The translations under genes and the position numbers were made by a program. The notes beneath the pieces are model-generated. The model was not told the DNA's origin, did no database searches, and saw only the letters and a program-made list of their open reading frames with translations. From Puia dinghuensis (GTDB lineage: Bacteria; Bacteroidota; Bacteroidia; Chitinophagales; Chitinophagaceae), in assembly GCF_014642875.1 (NCBI RefSeq), contig NZ_BMJC01000005.1, positions 779,881-843,880 on the forward strand: a stretch of 64,000 nt of DNA. Direction: 5' to 3'. Below are positions 26,007 through 35,157 of this stretch, piece after piece. Position 1 is the first letter of the stretch; each line of letters begins with the position of its first letter.

Positions 26007-26741
26007 GTGATAGACCATACAAGCAAACTACCCCTCCACGTCCAGGTGGAGGACTATCTTCGAAAATTGCTCGGCATGGAGAAGTTCCGCAAGGGCGCCT
26101 TCCTGCCAAAGGAGGTAGAATTGGCCAACCGGCTCGGGGTGTCCCGCAACACCATCCGCCAGGCGACGAACAAACTGGAGAACGAGGGCCTCATCGTCCG
26201 CAAGAAAGGCGTAGGTACCCGGGCCGCAGAGAAGAAGGGGCTGATGACCGAGCTCGACCACTGGTATAGCTTTACCCAGGAAATGAAGGAGAAGGGCATC
26301 GTGGTCACCAATCTCCAATTGCGGGTGGAATGGGTGCAGGTGGATGAGACGATCCGCAATTTTTTTCACCTGCAGCCGGATAAGAAGGTACTAAAGCTGT
26401 CGAAGCTGAAGGGAGCAGAGTCGGGCGAGCCCATTGTATATTTCGAGAGCTATTTTCACCCGCGTATCGGCGTTAGCGAAAAAGACGAATTCGGTGTGCC
26501 GCTCTATAGCATGCTCGAAGAAAAATATGGCGTCGTAGTACACCGCAGCTCGGAGAATATCAGCGCCCGGATGGCAGGTTCGATGGCAAAGAAGCTGAAG
26601 GTGGATGCCAAGTTTCCGCTGCTGTTTCGCGAACGGTTTGTATATGATATCGGAAACCGACCGGTGGAATATAATGTCGGCTACTACCGGAGCGACAAGT
26701 TTACGTATAGCATCGACATTAAAAAGGGGAGGCGGGAATGA
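26007..26741 (+). CDS. GntR family regulator with UTRA domain
   Basis: 244 aa. The N-terminal winged helix has PKEVELANRLGVSRNTIRQATNKLENEGLI and GVGTR, typical of GntR/HutC regulators. The C-terminal UTRA domain (from about 95) contains EPIVYFESYFHPRIG and binds a small effector, often a sugar phosphate. The start is GTG at 26007. The stop overlaps the ATG of the kinase/isomerase fusion, so the regulator is first in the mannoside operon and likely represses it until a mannose-derived effector appears (inference from context). Confidence 0.9.
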   Translation: MIDHTSKLPLHVQVEDYLRKLLGMEKFRKGAFLPKEVELANRLGVSRNTIRQATNKLENEGLIVRKKGVGTRAAEKKGLMTELDHWYSFTQEMKEKGIVVTNLQLRVEWVQVDETIRNFFHLQPDKKVLKLSKLKGAESGEPIVYFESYFHPRIGVSEKDEFGVPLYSMLEEKYGVVVHRSSENISARMAGSMAKKLKVDAKFPLLFRERFVYDIGNRPVEYNVGYYRSDKFTYSIDIKKGRRE

Positions 26742-29494
26742 TGCGCGTTGGAGTCGATGTCGGCGGGACCCATATTTCCGCGGCGCTGGTCGCAGATGAT
26801 GTGGTGTTGTCCGAAACGTATCGCCGGGCGGCGATCGATCCGGCGGCGGATGCGATGACGCTGCTTGCCGCTTTCGCCGGCTTGATGAATGCCGTTATGG
26901 GGGCGGCCGCTTCGCCTGTGGAAGGCATCGGTCTCGCCATGCCCGGTCCGTTCGACTATTCCACGGGTCTCTCCCTGATAAAAGGGTTGAACAAATACGA
27001 GAATTTTTATGGCCTCAATATAAAAGAAGCGCTGCGGTCCTGGGGGAAAGCATTGCGGCGTGGGGGGGAACCTCTTCCCATCTGTTTTGGCAACGATGCT
27101 GCCTGCTTTGGGCTGGGTGAAGCAAGATCGGGGCAGGCGACCGGGCATGAAAAGATCATCGCCATCACCTTGGGTACCGGGTTCGGCGCTTGTTTCGTCC
27201 AGGGAAAGACCCTCGTAACAACGGGCGATGGTGTGCCGGCCAATGGCTACTTATATTGTATTCCGTTCAAAGACGGAATAGCCGAAGACTATCTCTCCAC
27301 GCGGTGGTTGCTTGCGGCTTATCCCGCGGCGGATGTAAAAGCTATTGCCGAAAAGGCCCTTGTAGACAAAGACCCGGCAGCGATTGCGGTATTCTCAGCA
27401 TTCGGCGCCAACCTGGGTCTGTTCCTGGCGCCCTGGATAAAGGCTTTCGGCGCTGATGCCCTTGTCATCGGCGGAAGCATCTCGCAATCTTTTGGCCTTT
27501 TCGGTGAGGCGATGAAAGCGGCTTTTGCTCAACACGGAGCCGGGGCTACCGTCATTGTCTCACAAGATGCGGAAGGGATGGCCATCGCCGGCGCGGCAAG
27601 CCTGGTACAACGGGAGGTAGCTGCGCCGCCAAAGCGCAAATCGTTGCAAGCGATGCTGCCGAAACGCATCAGCGAACGTGAGAGCGCAGGCTTCAGCGAG
27701 CGAGAGGGCGCAGGCTTCAGGGAGCGTGGGGCCGCCGGTTATGACATCTATCCAGTCGAATCCCTTGACGATGGTCGGATCATTTCCGGGTACATTCCCC
27801 TTGCCCGGTGGATCATCTACCAGGGAGGCGCAAGGCTCGATGGCTATGCCGGCATCGACTGGGATCTTGTACGCAGCGGGCTCTGTGCGGCATTGCGGGC
27901 CGAAGGGGCGCGAGTACTTTGGTACGAGACGCGCGCCTGGCAAAAGCCCGAAGGCGAGATCGACGCGCTGGTCGCGCCTTTTCTTGGCGAGGTGGGTTCG
28001 GTGTGGGGAACGAAGACGACGCTGACGCTGGCGGACTTTTTCACCGGCGAACTGCACGATTGGCAACCCTTGGCGGCCGGCAGGGCGACCAACTTAGGGC
28101 CCATCGGCGGCGCAACCGACCGCAACCCCATCATCATCCTCGCCGGCGTCGGGGCCGGTCTTAACAGCAGCACCGGTCTCAACAGCTGGAAAGCGCCAGT
28201 GATCTATTTCGATCTGCCCAAGAATGAACTCCAATACCGGATGCGTGCCGGCAGCGCCAGCAATCTGGGCTCTACCTTCATAGGGCCCTTTGCGGAGATG
28301 TACAAACGCAGTTATTTCGTCGACTGGGTGATCTTGAACCGGCACCGCCGCGATATCAGCGGGAAGATCGCCATCGTAGCAGATGGCCAGCATGAAGAGG
28401 ACCCTAATTGGGTTCCAACTAAGGTGCTTCGCGACGGCATGCGGGCTATGGCAACCAATCTTATCCGCGCCCGGCCCTGGTTCGAACCCGGGGTCTGGGG
28501 TGGGCAGTGGTTGAAACAACATATCCCGGCCCTCTCGCCCGAAGAGGTGAACTATGCCTGGAGCTTTGAACTCATCGCTCCCGAGAACGGCATCGTCTTT
28601 GAAAGCGATGGCTTGCTGCTCGAGATTGCCTTTGACTGGCTGATGCAATGGGAGTCTTCGGCGATCCTCGGTGTCGATGCCTCTCGCTTTGGCCAGGAAT
28701 TTCCCATCCGCTTCGACTTTCTCGACACGTTTGACGGCGGCAACCTGTCCATCCAATGCCATCCTTCCCTACCCTATATACAAAAGCATTTCGGCGAGTC
28801 CATTACCCAAGACGAGACCTATTATATCCTGGATTGCAAGCCGGGGGCAGGGGTCTACCTCGGGTTCACGGACGACATCGGTCCGACGGAGTTCCGTCAG
28901 GTGCTCGAGAATAGCCAGACCGCCAACCAGGCCGTCGACATCGAAGCCTATGTCCAGTTGCTCCCCGCGCACAAACACGATCTCTTCCTCATCCCCAACC
29001 GGACGATCCACGGTGCAGGAGCAGGCAATCTTGTCCTGGAGATCAGCGCGACGCCCTATATCTTCACTTTTAAGATGTATGACTGGATGCGGCTCGATCT
29101 GGATGGAATGCCACGGCCGATAAATATCGACCACGCCTTTCATAACCTCGATTTTAGCAGAAAAGGCGCCAGCGTCCAGGCAGAGCTTGTCTCTAAACCC
29201 CGGATACTGGAAGCAGAGGAGGGGACGCAGCTCGAACTCCTGCCCACACATCCTGAACACTTCTATGCGATTCACCGCATCACCCTCACCGGAACAACAC
29301 GCATAAGCACGGAGGGCCGGTGCCACCTGCTGATGCTGGTGGAAGGAGAGCGGGTTACGGTCACTACAAAGCAGGGCCGCACTTATCACCTCCATTACGC
29401 CGAGACCTTTATTATTCCAGCAGCCGCGGAGGGATACCAACTGCACAATCCCCATGATACACCAATAAAAATCGTCAAAGCCTTTGTAAAATAA
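26738..29494 (+). CDS. ROK sugar kinase fused to mannose-6-phosphate isomerase-like domain
   Basis: 918 aa. Residues 1-295 are a ROK kinase: VGVDVGGTHISAAL (phosphate binding), CFGNDAACFGLGEA, and ITLGTGFGACFVQG. The usual ROK zinc motif is not seen. After a linker of three 8-residue repeats, residues 330-918 resemble Bacteroidota class I mannose-6-phosphate isomerases: IQCHPSLPYIQKHFGES, TYYILDCKPGAGVYLGF and the metal-site RTIHGAGAGNLVLEIS. Together the fusion could phosphorylate mannose and convert it to fructose-6-phosphate in one polypeptide. Between GntR and a GH38 mannosidase the role is well supported by context, but the exact sugar is inferred. Confidence 0.85.
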   Translation: MMRVGVDVGGTHISAALVADDVVLSETYRRAAIDPAADAMTLLAAFAGLMNAVMGAAASPVEGIGLAMPGPFDYSTGLSLIKGLNKYENFYGLNIKEALRSWGKALRRGGEPLPICFGNDAACFGLGEARSGQATGHEKIIAITLGTGFGACFVQGKTLVTTGDGVPANGYLYCIPFKDGIAEDYLSTRWLLAAYPAADVKAIAEKALVDKDPAAIAVFSAFGANLGLFLAPWIKAFGADALVIGGSISQSFGLFGEAMKAAFAQHGAGATVIVSQDAEGMAIAGAASLVQREVAAPPKRKSLQAMLPKRISERESAGFSEREGAGFRERGAAGYDIYPVESLDDGRIISGYIPLARWIIYQGGARLDGYAGIDWDLVRSGLCAALRAEGARVLWYETRAWQKPEGEIDALVAPFLGEVGSVWGTKTTLTLADFFTGELHDWQPLAAGRATNLGPIGGATDRNPIIILAGVGAGLNSSTGLNSWKAPVIYFDLPKNELQYRMRAGSASNLGSTFIGPFAEMYKRSYFVDWVILNRHRRDISGKIAIVADGQHEEDPNWVPTKVLRDGMRAMATNLIRARPWFEPGVWGGQWLKQHIPALSPEEVNYAWSFELIAPENGIVFESDGLLLEIAFDWLMQWESSAILGVDASRFGQEFPIRFDFLDTFDGGNLSIQCHPSLPYIQKHFGESITQDETYYILDCKPGAGVYLGFTDDIGPTEFRQVLENSQTANQAVDIEAYVQLLPAHKHDLFLIPNRTIHGAGAGNLVLEISATPYIFTFKMYDWMRLDLDGMPRPINIDHAFHNLDFSRKGASVQAELVSKPRILEAEEGTQLELLPTHPEHFYAIHRITLTGTTRISTEGRCHLLMLVEGERVTVTTKQGRTYHLHYAETFIIPAAAEGYQLHNPHDTPIKIVKAFVK
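27671..27742 (+). repeat. Three tandem 24-bp repeats at the kinase/isomerase junction
   Basis: Units start at 27671, 27695 and 27719. The first two differ by three bases; the third is more diverged. They encode SERESAGF, SEREGAGF and RERGAAGY, a flexible linker between the two enzyme domains. Confidence 0.85.
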
Positions 29495-29503
29495 ATTGCC
29501 GTT

Positions 29504-32449
29504 ATGAAAAAAGCCTCCCTTCTTCTCCTTTGCCTCGCCACCGTCGCAGCTCAAGCACAGACGCCTCCGGCCGCTAATACCGGGGCGCCGCGAGCCGCCA
29601 TCACGATAAAAGCGGTGAAGCCCCTCCCCTTCCTCTCCACCCGCGACGGGCACGACTACCAATCGGTCGAGCTGACGTTAGCCAACAGCGGCGACCCGAC
29701 CAGTGTCACGGTACACGTCAAAGGCGAGCCCGATCAGCAATTGGGGATAGACAGCGGCAGCCGCCAACTCGAGATATTCCTCCCCGAGGTGAAGAAGTCA
29801 ACGACCATCGCCTTCTCGCTGCTCACCAACGGCAAGGTTGTCGCCACGGGCAAAGCCGATCTGCAACCTGTCCGGAAGATGACCATCTATGTCCTGCCAC
29901 ACAGCCACAACGATATCGGATATACGGAGATCCAGACCGATGTCGAACGCAAGCAAATGAACAACCTGCTTACGGGCATCGACTATGCACGGCGGACAAA
30001 GGACTACCCCGCCGGTGCCCGTTTTGTCTGGAACCTCGAAGGTGTATACGCGGCCGATCTGTTCCTTCATCGGATGACCGAACAACAGCGGCAGGCCTTC
30101 ATCGCCGCGGTGAAGGACGGAAGCGTAGCGCTCAACGGGATGTATGTCAACACCCTCACCGGGCTCTGCCGGCCGGAAGAGCTGCTGCAACTCTTCCATC
30201 GGGGCAGCGAGATCGCGGCCCAATGCGGAACGACCATCGATGCGGCTATGATCAGTGACGTACCGGGATATACCTGGGGCACGGTGACGGCCATGGCCCA
30301 GGCAGGGATAAAATATTTATCCGCCGCACCAAACTTTTTCGATCGCATCGGTGACATCCTACAGGCATGGGCGGACAAGCCTTTCTACTGGGTGAGCCCC
30401 AGCGGCAAGGAGAAGGTGCTGGTCTGGATCCCTTACAGAGGATACGCCTATTCGTATGACATGCCCCATGGCCTGACACCACAACTTGTGGCCGATTATA
30501 TCGCGGAACTAAAACGCGTGAATTTCAACTATGATATTTCGTATATCCGGTGGATCGGTCATGGAGACAATTCCGTTCCTGATCTCACCATCAGTGAATT
30601 TGTAAAGAACTGGACCACGAAATACACCTGGCCGAAGTTCATCATCTCTTCCACCAGCACCGCCTTTCATGCCTTCGAAGAAAAGTACGGCAGCCAGCTG
30701 CCGCAGGCAAAGGGTGACTGGACGGGTTATTGGGAAGACGGCGCCGGCTCTTCGGCCTTCGAGACGGCGGAGAACCGCGCCACCAGTTCGAGGCTCAGCC
30801 AGGCCGAAGCACTGTGGGTGATGAAGGGAGCCTCGGGCCCGGCTGTGGATCGCGACCATACGGCTTTCCCCGTCGATCGCGACCGCGATGCCTGGAAATA
30901 CGCCATCCTCTATTCCGAACACACCTGGGGAGCCGATTGCAGCGTGACGCGGCCGCTGAGCCAGAAGACGATGGAGCAGTGGATCATTAAGAAGTCGTAC
31001 GCGACCCAAGCCGACAGTCTCTCCCGCCAACTCCTTGATAGCGCGCTCGACCAAAGCGCAGCGCCTGCCACCAACAACGCGATCGACGTCTTCAACATCA
31101 ACTCCTGGTCCCGCACCGGTCTGGTCCTGCTCACCCGCGACCAATCGCAGGCAGGCGACAGGATCACCGACGCCACCGGTCACTCCATCCCATCCCAGCG
31201 GCTCTCCACCGGGGAACTGGCCTTCGTCGCAACCGACATCCCCCCATTCGCCGCAAAGCGTTACACCATCACCGCAGGCAGCGCCACAACTACCGCGGGC
31301 CCTGCCGCCGACACCCATTCCCTCGATAACGGGATCCTTCATCTCAACATCGACGCCACCACCGGCGTCATCACCAGCCTGAAGAACCCCGCCATCGACA
31401 ACGAGTTTGCCGACACCGACAGCAGCGGCGGGCTAAATGATTATCTTTTCTTAAACGGTAACAACCTGAAAGACCTGCAACGCAACGGCCCCGTAAAGAT
31501 CACCATCAGCGAACAGGGCCCCGTCCTGGCCGAACTGCGCATCGAGTCCGCAGCCCCGGGCGTCGAAAAACTAGTAAGAAAGGTCCGCCTCATCGCCGGC
31601 CTCGACTACGCAGAGATCACCAACATCCTGGACAAGCTTCCCGCCGAGCTCGACCCGCATCCCGGCGACTACGCCTGGGCCAATCTGCATGGCAAGGAGA
31701 GTCTCAACATCGGGTTTCCTTTTCATGTGCCGGGTGGTGAGATACGGCTCGACCTTCCCATGGCTATCATGCAGCCGGAGAAGGACCAGATCCCCGGTTC
31801 GTGCAAGAACTGGCTGGAGGTGGGCAGCTGGGCAGATGTCTCCAACAAGGATTATGGCGTCACATGGGTGACCCTCGATGCCCCGCTGGTGGAAGTGGGT
31901 GGCATCACGGCAACGCTGCTGGGTGGTCAGAGCAATCCTGCAGTTTGGCGCAAACATATCGAACCCACGCAAAAGCTTTATTCCTGGGCGTTGAATAATC
32001 ACTGGGAGACCAATTACCGCGCCTACCAGGATGGGATCATCACCTTCCGCTATGCGCTGCAGCCGCACAAGCTATTCGATGCGGCGGCTTCGACGAAGCT
32101 GGCTACGGCCCTGTCCCAACCTTTGATCGCCGCCACAGCCTCGGTACCCACCGCGCCCGCACCCCCCGCTGCCGCCGCTGCCATGTCCGGCAGCCCGATG
32201 AGCACTTCGCGGCTGCAGCTGAGCTCACAGCAATTGGTGGTATTGGCGCTACGACCGGCCCTCGATGGCAAGGCATGGATCGTTAGCCTCTTCAATCCGA
32301 CCCAGGAACCCGTGGCAACCACGCTTACCTGGAATAGTCCGGTCGGCGCCGCGCATTACAGCAATACGACCGAAGCGGCTCTTGCACCCGTGGAAGGATC
32401 CATCGCCGTCGCTCCGCAGGATGTAGTCACGATAAGGGTAGAGAAATGA
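29504..32449 (+). CDS. Glycoside hydrolase family 38 alpha-mannosidase
   Basis: 981 aa, secreted (signal peptide MKKASLLLLCLATVAAQAQ). The catalytic domain begins at about 125 with VLPHSHNDIGYTEIQ, the zinc ligands HxHxD of GH38. The likely nucleophile Asp is in AMISDVPGYTWGTV, and YIRWIGHGDNSVPD is a conserved substrate segment. Beta-sandwich domains follow (from about 600), and an Ala/Pro-rich low-complexity piece is near 870-890. It would release mannose from oligomannosides in the periplasm. It starts 9 bases after the kinase/isomerase fusion and overlaps the transporter gene by 4 bases. Confidence 0.93.
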   Translation: MKKASLLLLCLATVAAQAQTPPAANTGAPRAAITIKAVKPLPFLSTRDGHDYQSVELTLANSGDPTSVTVHVKGEPDQQLGIDSGSRQLEIFLPEVKKSTTIAFSLLTNGKVVATGKADLQPVRKMTIYVLPHSHNDIGYTEIQTDVERKQMNNLLTGIDYARRTKDYPAGARFVWNLEGVYAADLFLHRMTEQQRQAFIAAVKDGSVALNGMYVNTLTGLCRPEELLQLFHRGSEIAAQCGTTIDAAMISDVPGYTWGTVTAMAQAGIKYLSAAPNFFDRIGDILQAWADKPFYWVSPSGKEKVLVWIPYRGYAYSYDMPHGLTPQLVADYIAELKRVNFNYDISYIRWIGHGDNSVPDLTISEFVKNWTTKYTWPKFIISSTSTAFHAFEEKYGSQLPQAKGDWTGYWEDGAGSSAFETAENRATSSRLSQAEALWVMKGASGPAVDRDHTAFPVDRDRDAWKYAILYSEHTWGADCSVTRPLSQKTMEQWIIKKSYATQADSLSRQLLDSALDQSAAPATNNAIDVFNINSWSRTGLVLLTRDQSQAGDRITDATGHSIPSQRLSTGELAFVATDIPPFAAKRYTITAGSATTTAGPAADTHSLDNGILHLNIDATTGVITSLKNPAIDNEFADTDSSGGLNDYLFLNGNNLKDLQRNGPVKITISEQGPVLAELRIESAAPGVEKLVRKVRLIAGLDYAEITNILDKLPAELDPHPGDYAWANLHGKESLNIGFPFHVPGGEIRLDLPMAIMQPEKDQIPGSCKNWLEVGSWADVSNKDYGVTWVTLDAPLVEVGGITATLLGGQSNPAVWRKHIEPTQKLYSWALNNHWETNYRAYQDGIITFRYALQPHKLFDAAASTKLATALSQPLIAATASVPTAPAPPAAAAAMSGSPMSTSRLQLSSQQLVVLALRPALDGKAWIVSLFNPTQEPVATTLTWNSPVGAAHYSNTTEAALAPVEGSIAVAPQDVVTIRVEK

Positions 32450-33567
32450 GAAAGCAGCTACCCGTCTTCCTCGGCTTCTTTGTCATGGGCTTTGTCGATG
32501 TCGTCGGCATTGCGACCAATTATGCGAAGAAAGACCTTCACTTGCACGACTCCGTGGCGAATCTGTTGCCGCTGATGGTCTTTCTGTGGTTTGCACTTTT
32601 CAGTGTTCCCACCGGGTTATTGATGAACCGCATCGGGCGGCGGAAGACGGTCTTATGGGCCATGGTCATCACACTGCTGGCGCTGCTCGTGCCTTTCCTC
32701 GCCTACAACTTTGTGGTACTGCTTGCCGCCTTCGCCCTCATCGGCATCGGCAACACCATCCTGCAGGTGTCCCTGAACCCGCTGCTGACCAATGTGGTGC
32801 AGCCGCAGCGGCTTACCAGCGCCCTCACCGGGGGACAGCTGATCAAGGCGATTGCGTCCTTTCTCGGCCCTGTCATCGCCGGCGCCGCGTCTTTTTGGCT
32901 GGGGGATTGGCGACTCATCTTTCCTTTATTTGCTTTCGTTACCTTGCTCAACACGCTCTGGCTGTGGTCGACACCCATCGCCGAACAGGGCCACTCCGGG
33001 CGCACTACTTCCTTCCTCGATTGCCTGCGGCTGCTAAGCGACCCGCTGATCGTTCAATTGCTCATTGGCGTCATCGCCATCGTCGGGCTCGATGTCGGTT
33101 TCAATACCACGCTCCCCAAGTTCATCATGGCGCACAGCGGCCTTCCGCTTGAAAAAGCCGGATTAGGGACCAGTCTGTATTTTATTGCGCGCACTACGGG
33201 TAGTCTTGCGGGTGTGATCATCCTGGCAAAAGCAAGGGCCCGACGCGTCTTCCTCGCCACCACCATCATTGGCATCTTCGCCCTTACCGGCCTGCTGCTC
33301 GCCTCACCACTCTGGCTCATTTTGGTCTTCATTTTCCTGCTTGGCTTCTCGGTCGCCAATGTCTTCCCCATCCTCTTCGCCACCGCCCTGCGCCGCGCGC
33401 CTCAGCGCGAAAACGAGGTATCCGGTCTCCTGATCATGGGCGTCTCGGGCGGCGCCATCCTGCTGCCGATCATGGGGATCATCGGCGATGCGAAGGGTCC
33501 TGCATGGGCGCTGGGTTTCCTGCTGGTGGCGTGGGGATATCTCGCCTGGGTGGGGAGGCGATTATAA
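32446..33567 (+). CDS. MFS sugar transporter
   Basis: 373 aa, about 11-12 membrane helices, begins LPVFLGFFVMGFVDVVG, the pattern of FucP/GlcP-like major facilitator proteins. The MFS loop motif NRIGRRKTVLWA lies after helix 2. The start overlaps the mannosidase stop (ATGA), so it is translationally coupled and likely imports mannose or mannosides released by it. It ends directly against the convergent cassette copy 3 with no gap. Confidence 0.9.
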   Translation: MRKQLPVFLGFFVMGFVDVVGIATNYAKKDLHLHDSVANLLPLMVFLWFALFSVPTGLLMNRIGRRKTVLWAMVITLLALLVPFLAYNFVVLLAAFALIGIGNTILQVSLNPLLTNVVQPQRLTSALTGGQLIKAIASFLGPVIAGAASFWLGDWRLIFPLFAFVTLLNTLWLWSTPIAEQGHSGRTTSFLDCLRLLSDPLIVQLLIGVIAIVGLDVGFNTTLPKFIMAHSGLPLEKAGLGTSLYFIARTTGSLAGVIILAKARARRVFLATTIIGIFALTGLLLASPLWLILVFIFLLGFSVANVFPILFATALRRAPQRENEVSGLLIMGVSGGAILLPIMGIIGDAKGPAWALGFLLVAWGYLAWVGRRL

Positions 33568-33723
33568 TTATTTAGGCAATTTCATCTTGCTCAGCTTTCT
33601 GTTGGCTTCCGCAAGTTTTTCGGGGGCCATTGCCTCCACATTCAAGTTATTGAGCCTCTTATCGACAATAAAGATGACCTTGTGATCGAAAAGGCCCCGC
33701 TTCTTTTTTGTTGTTTTTTTCAT
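33568..33723 (-). CDS. Small basic protein, cassette copy 3
   Basis: A 51-aa protein starting MKKTTKKKRGLFDHKVIFIV and carrying DKRLNNLN and APEKLAEANRKLSKMKLPK, homologous to the products at 12964 and 14854. It lies 36 bases downstream of the third DUF6934-like gene. Its stop codon touches the stop of the convergent MFS gene. That the same pair turns up about 19 kb away from the other copies shows the two genes move or are kept together. Confidence 0.75.
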   Translation of the reverse strand: MKKTTKKKRGLFDHKVIFIVDKRLNNLNVEAMAPEKLAEANRKLSKMKLPK

Positions 33724-33759
33724 AGACAAAATAAATTTACAAAATTATAAGGAACCTTG

Positions 33760-34215
33760 CTAAAAATTAATCCTTCTCTTGATCATGAAGGCATCTACAA
33801 TCATACTTCGTTGAAACGGAAGAAATTCATCATTGCCATCCACTACAGCAAGTATTTCAAATTTTTGTAACAGTTCCCTCAAATTTATACCTATGGCCAT
33901 TCTATATAATCTTGTTTTTGCAGGAGTATTCCCTTTGAAAAAGATCCAACGCCTCGGATACCGTTGTGTATATTTATCCACCGCTTGGGCCACCGTTGCT
34001 AAAATAATATCTCTATCACCATTGTTAGTTATCAATTCGTCATCAAGACCACCATTGTTCTCAACATTTCCAAAGGCTAAATTATAGATCCCCAGCATAT
34101 TCGTTTTTGCAAAAACAATCCGTTTTCTAATGATGCCGTGCTTCCCTTTACTCAAAAACTCGAAAACACTCAAGTCCACAGCCTCATACACAGGCAAGTA
34201 TCGTCCGTATTTCAT
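33760..34215 (-). CDS. DUF6934-like protein, cassette copy 3
   Basis: 151 aa, begins MKYGRYLPVYEAVDLSVFEF. Conserved blocks IYNLAFGN, LDDELITNNGDRDIILATVA, YPRRWIFFKGN and KTRLYRMAIGINL match copies 1 and 2. The start is set by alignment; a frame 6 codons longer exists. It is preceded by an ACTAAT-type inverted repeat and followed by its small basic partner. Function unknown. Confidence 0.8.
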   Translation of the reverse strand: MKYGRYLPVYEAVDLSVFEFLSKGKHGIIRKRIVFAKTNMLGIYNLAFGNVENNGGLDDELITNNGDRDIILATVAQAVDKYTQRYPRRWIFFKGNTPAKTRLYRMAIGINLRELLQKFEILAVVDGNDEFLPFQRSMIVDAFMIKRRINF

Positions 34216-34237
34216 AGTCGGGGTTTGATACAAAAAT

Positions 34238-34265
34238 ACTAATTATATTAGCATACAATACTAAA
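34238..34265 (-). promoter_or_regulatory. Inverted repeat in front of cassette copy 3
   Basis: CTAAT-TAT-ATTAG at 34239-34251, then ACTAAA at 34260-34265. Same half-site vocabulary and same position (about 25 bases upstream of the start) as in cassette copy 2. Confidence 0.5.
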
Positions 34266-34297
34266 TAATTGACCAAATCATTACCTTCGAAAAAGTA

Positions 34298-34309
34298 TAT
34301 CTTAGCCTC
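34298..34309 (+). promoter_or_regulatory. -7-like element directly before a start codon
   Basis: TATCTTAG at 34298-34305 followed by CCTC and ATG. Compare TATATTTG-CGCC-ATG at 11563 and TAGCTTTG-CGCC-ATG at 40964. It suggests a leaderless or near-leaderless transcript. Confidence 0.35.
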
Positions 34310-35089
34310 ATGGGCTTCAAATCTTCCATGATCATTATCAACAAACCGGCCGGTGAGATCGACGAGGCGGCGTTGCTGCCGGCGCTCGGTTTCGGCAACT
34401 ATTCCTACGCAGAAGACACTACGCTTGAGGATTGTATTTATCCTCGCGACAAATCGGTCAGCTTTGGGCGATACAATGACAGCCTCATCATTTGCGAGGA
34501 TTATTTGTTGACGGAAGTGCTCGAAACGAATGGAGCACCGGAGGCGCTTGCGGAATACGAGAAGATATTGACAGGACTGTTTCCTGGTTCTGAGGTGCTG
34601 ACGGTGGCCTGTCACAGCGCCACGAACTGGCATCTCTATGCCCTGGCAAAGGACGGTGAACGGATTCGATTCAAATCCATCTCCGCCGATACGCCGGTGA
34701 CGGAATGGGGCGATCGGCTCGAAGAAGAAATAGCCGTCTACGCACATTCAAAACTCATCGGTGGCAAGCTACTATTCAAAAGCTCGTGGAAAGACGATGA
34801 GGTCTATGACAATACAGAAGATCAAATGATGGAAGATTTTGCGTTTGGTGTGGCAAAACGGCATCTGGGCGTCAATATCTCCACCGGAGAGGACGAAGAA
34901 CTTATGTCCGATACTCCATTCCGCAAGTATACCAAACCCAAACGGCCGGCGCAGCCAACAGCCGTAAAAGCAGCCGCGCCGGAGTCGATCGATGCCGAAC
35001 CGGGCGCAAGCGAAGCCGAGCCGCATGCCTCACCGGATATGCCCGCCGGCAAAACGGTGAGGCCTAAGCCCTGGTGGAAGTTCTGGTAA
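34310..35089 (+). CDS. Hypothetical protein with disordered C-terminus
   Basis: 259 aa, cytosolic. The first 190 residues look globular (MGFKSSMIIINKPAG, YLLTEVLE, LTVACHSATNWHLYAL). The last 60 are Pro/Ala/Glu-rich and end WWKFW, an aromatic tail after a disordered linker. The globular part may belong to a DUF6928-like family, but I am not sure. It is divergent from cassette copy 3. Confidence 0.65.
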   Translation: MGFKSSMIIINKPAGEIDEAALLPALGFGNYSYAEDTTLEDCIYPRDKSVSFGRYNDSLIICEDYLLTEVLETNGAPEALAEYEKILTGLFPGSEVLTVACHSATNWHLYALAKDGERIRFKSISADTPVTEWGDRLEEEIAVYAHSKLIGGKLLFKSSWKDDEVYDNTEDQMMEDFAFGVAKRHLGVNISTGEDEELMSDTPFRKYTKPKRPAQPTAVKAAAPESIDAEPGASEAEPHASPDMPAGKTVRPKPWWKFW

Positions 35090-35128
35090 TGGGGATTGCC
35101 CCGCATTCTAATTGCGTCCATCCGCGAT

Positions 35129-35149
35129 ACATTAGTCCTCCACTAATGT
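35129..35149. promoter_or_regulatory. Perfect 8-bp inverted repeat before the membrane-protein gene
   Basis: ACATTAGT-CCTCC-ACTAATGT, ending 8 bases before the start codon at 35158. It could be a hairpin in the leader or an operator. The arms contain ATTAGT/ACTAAT, the half-sites seen in front of the DUF6934 cassettes but in the opposite order. Confidence 0.5.
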
Positions 35150-35157
35150 AATGTCCC

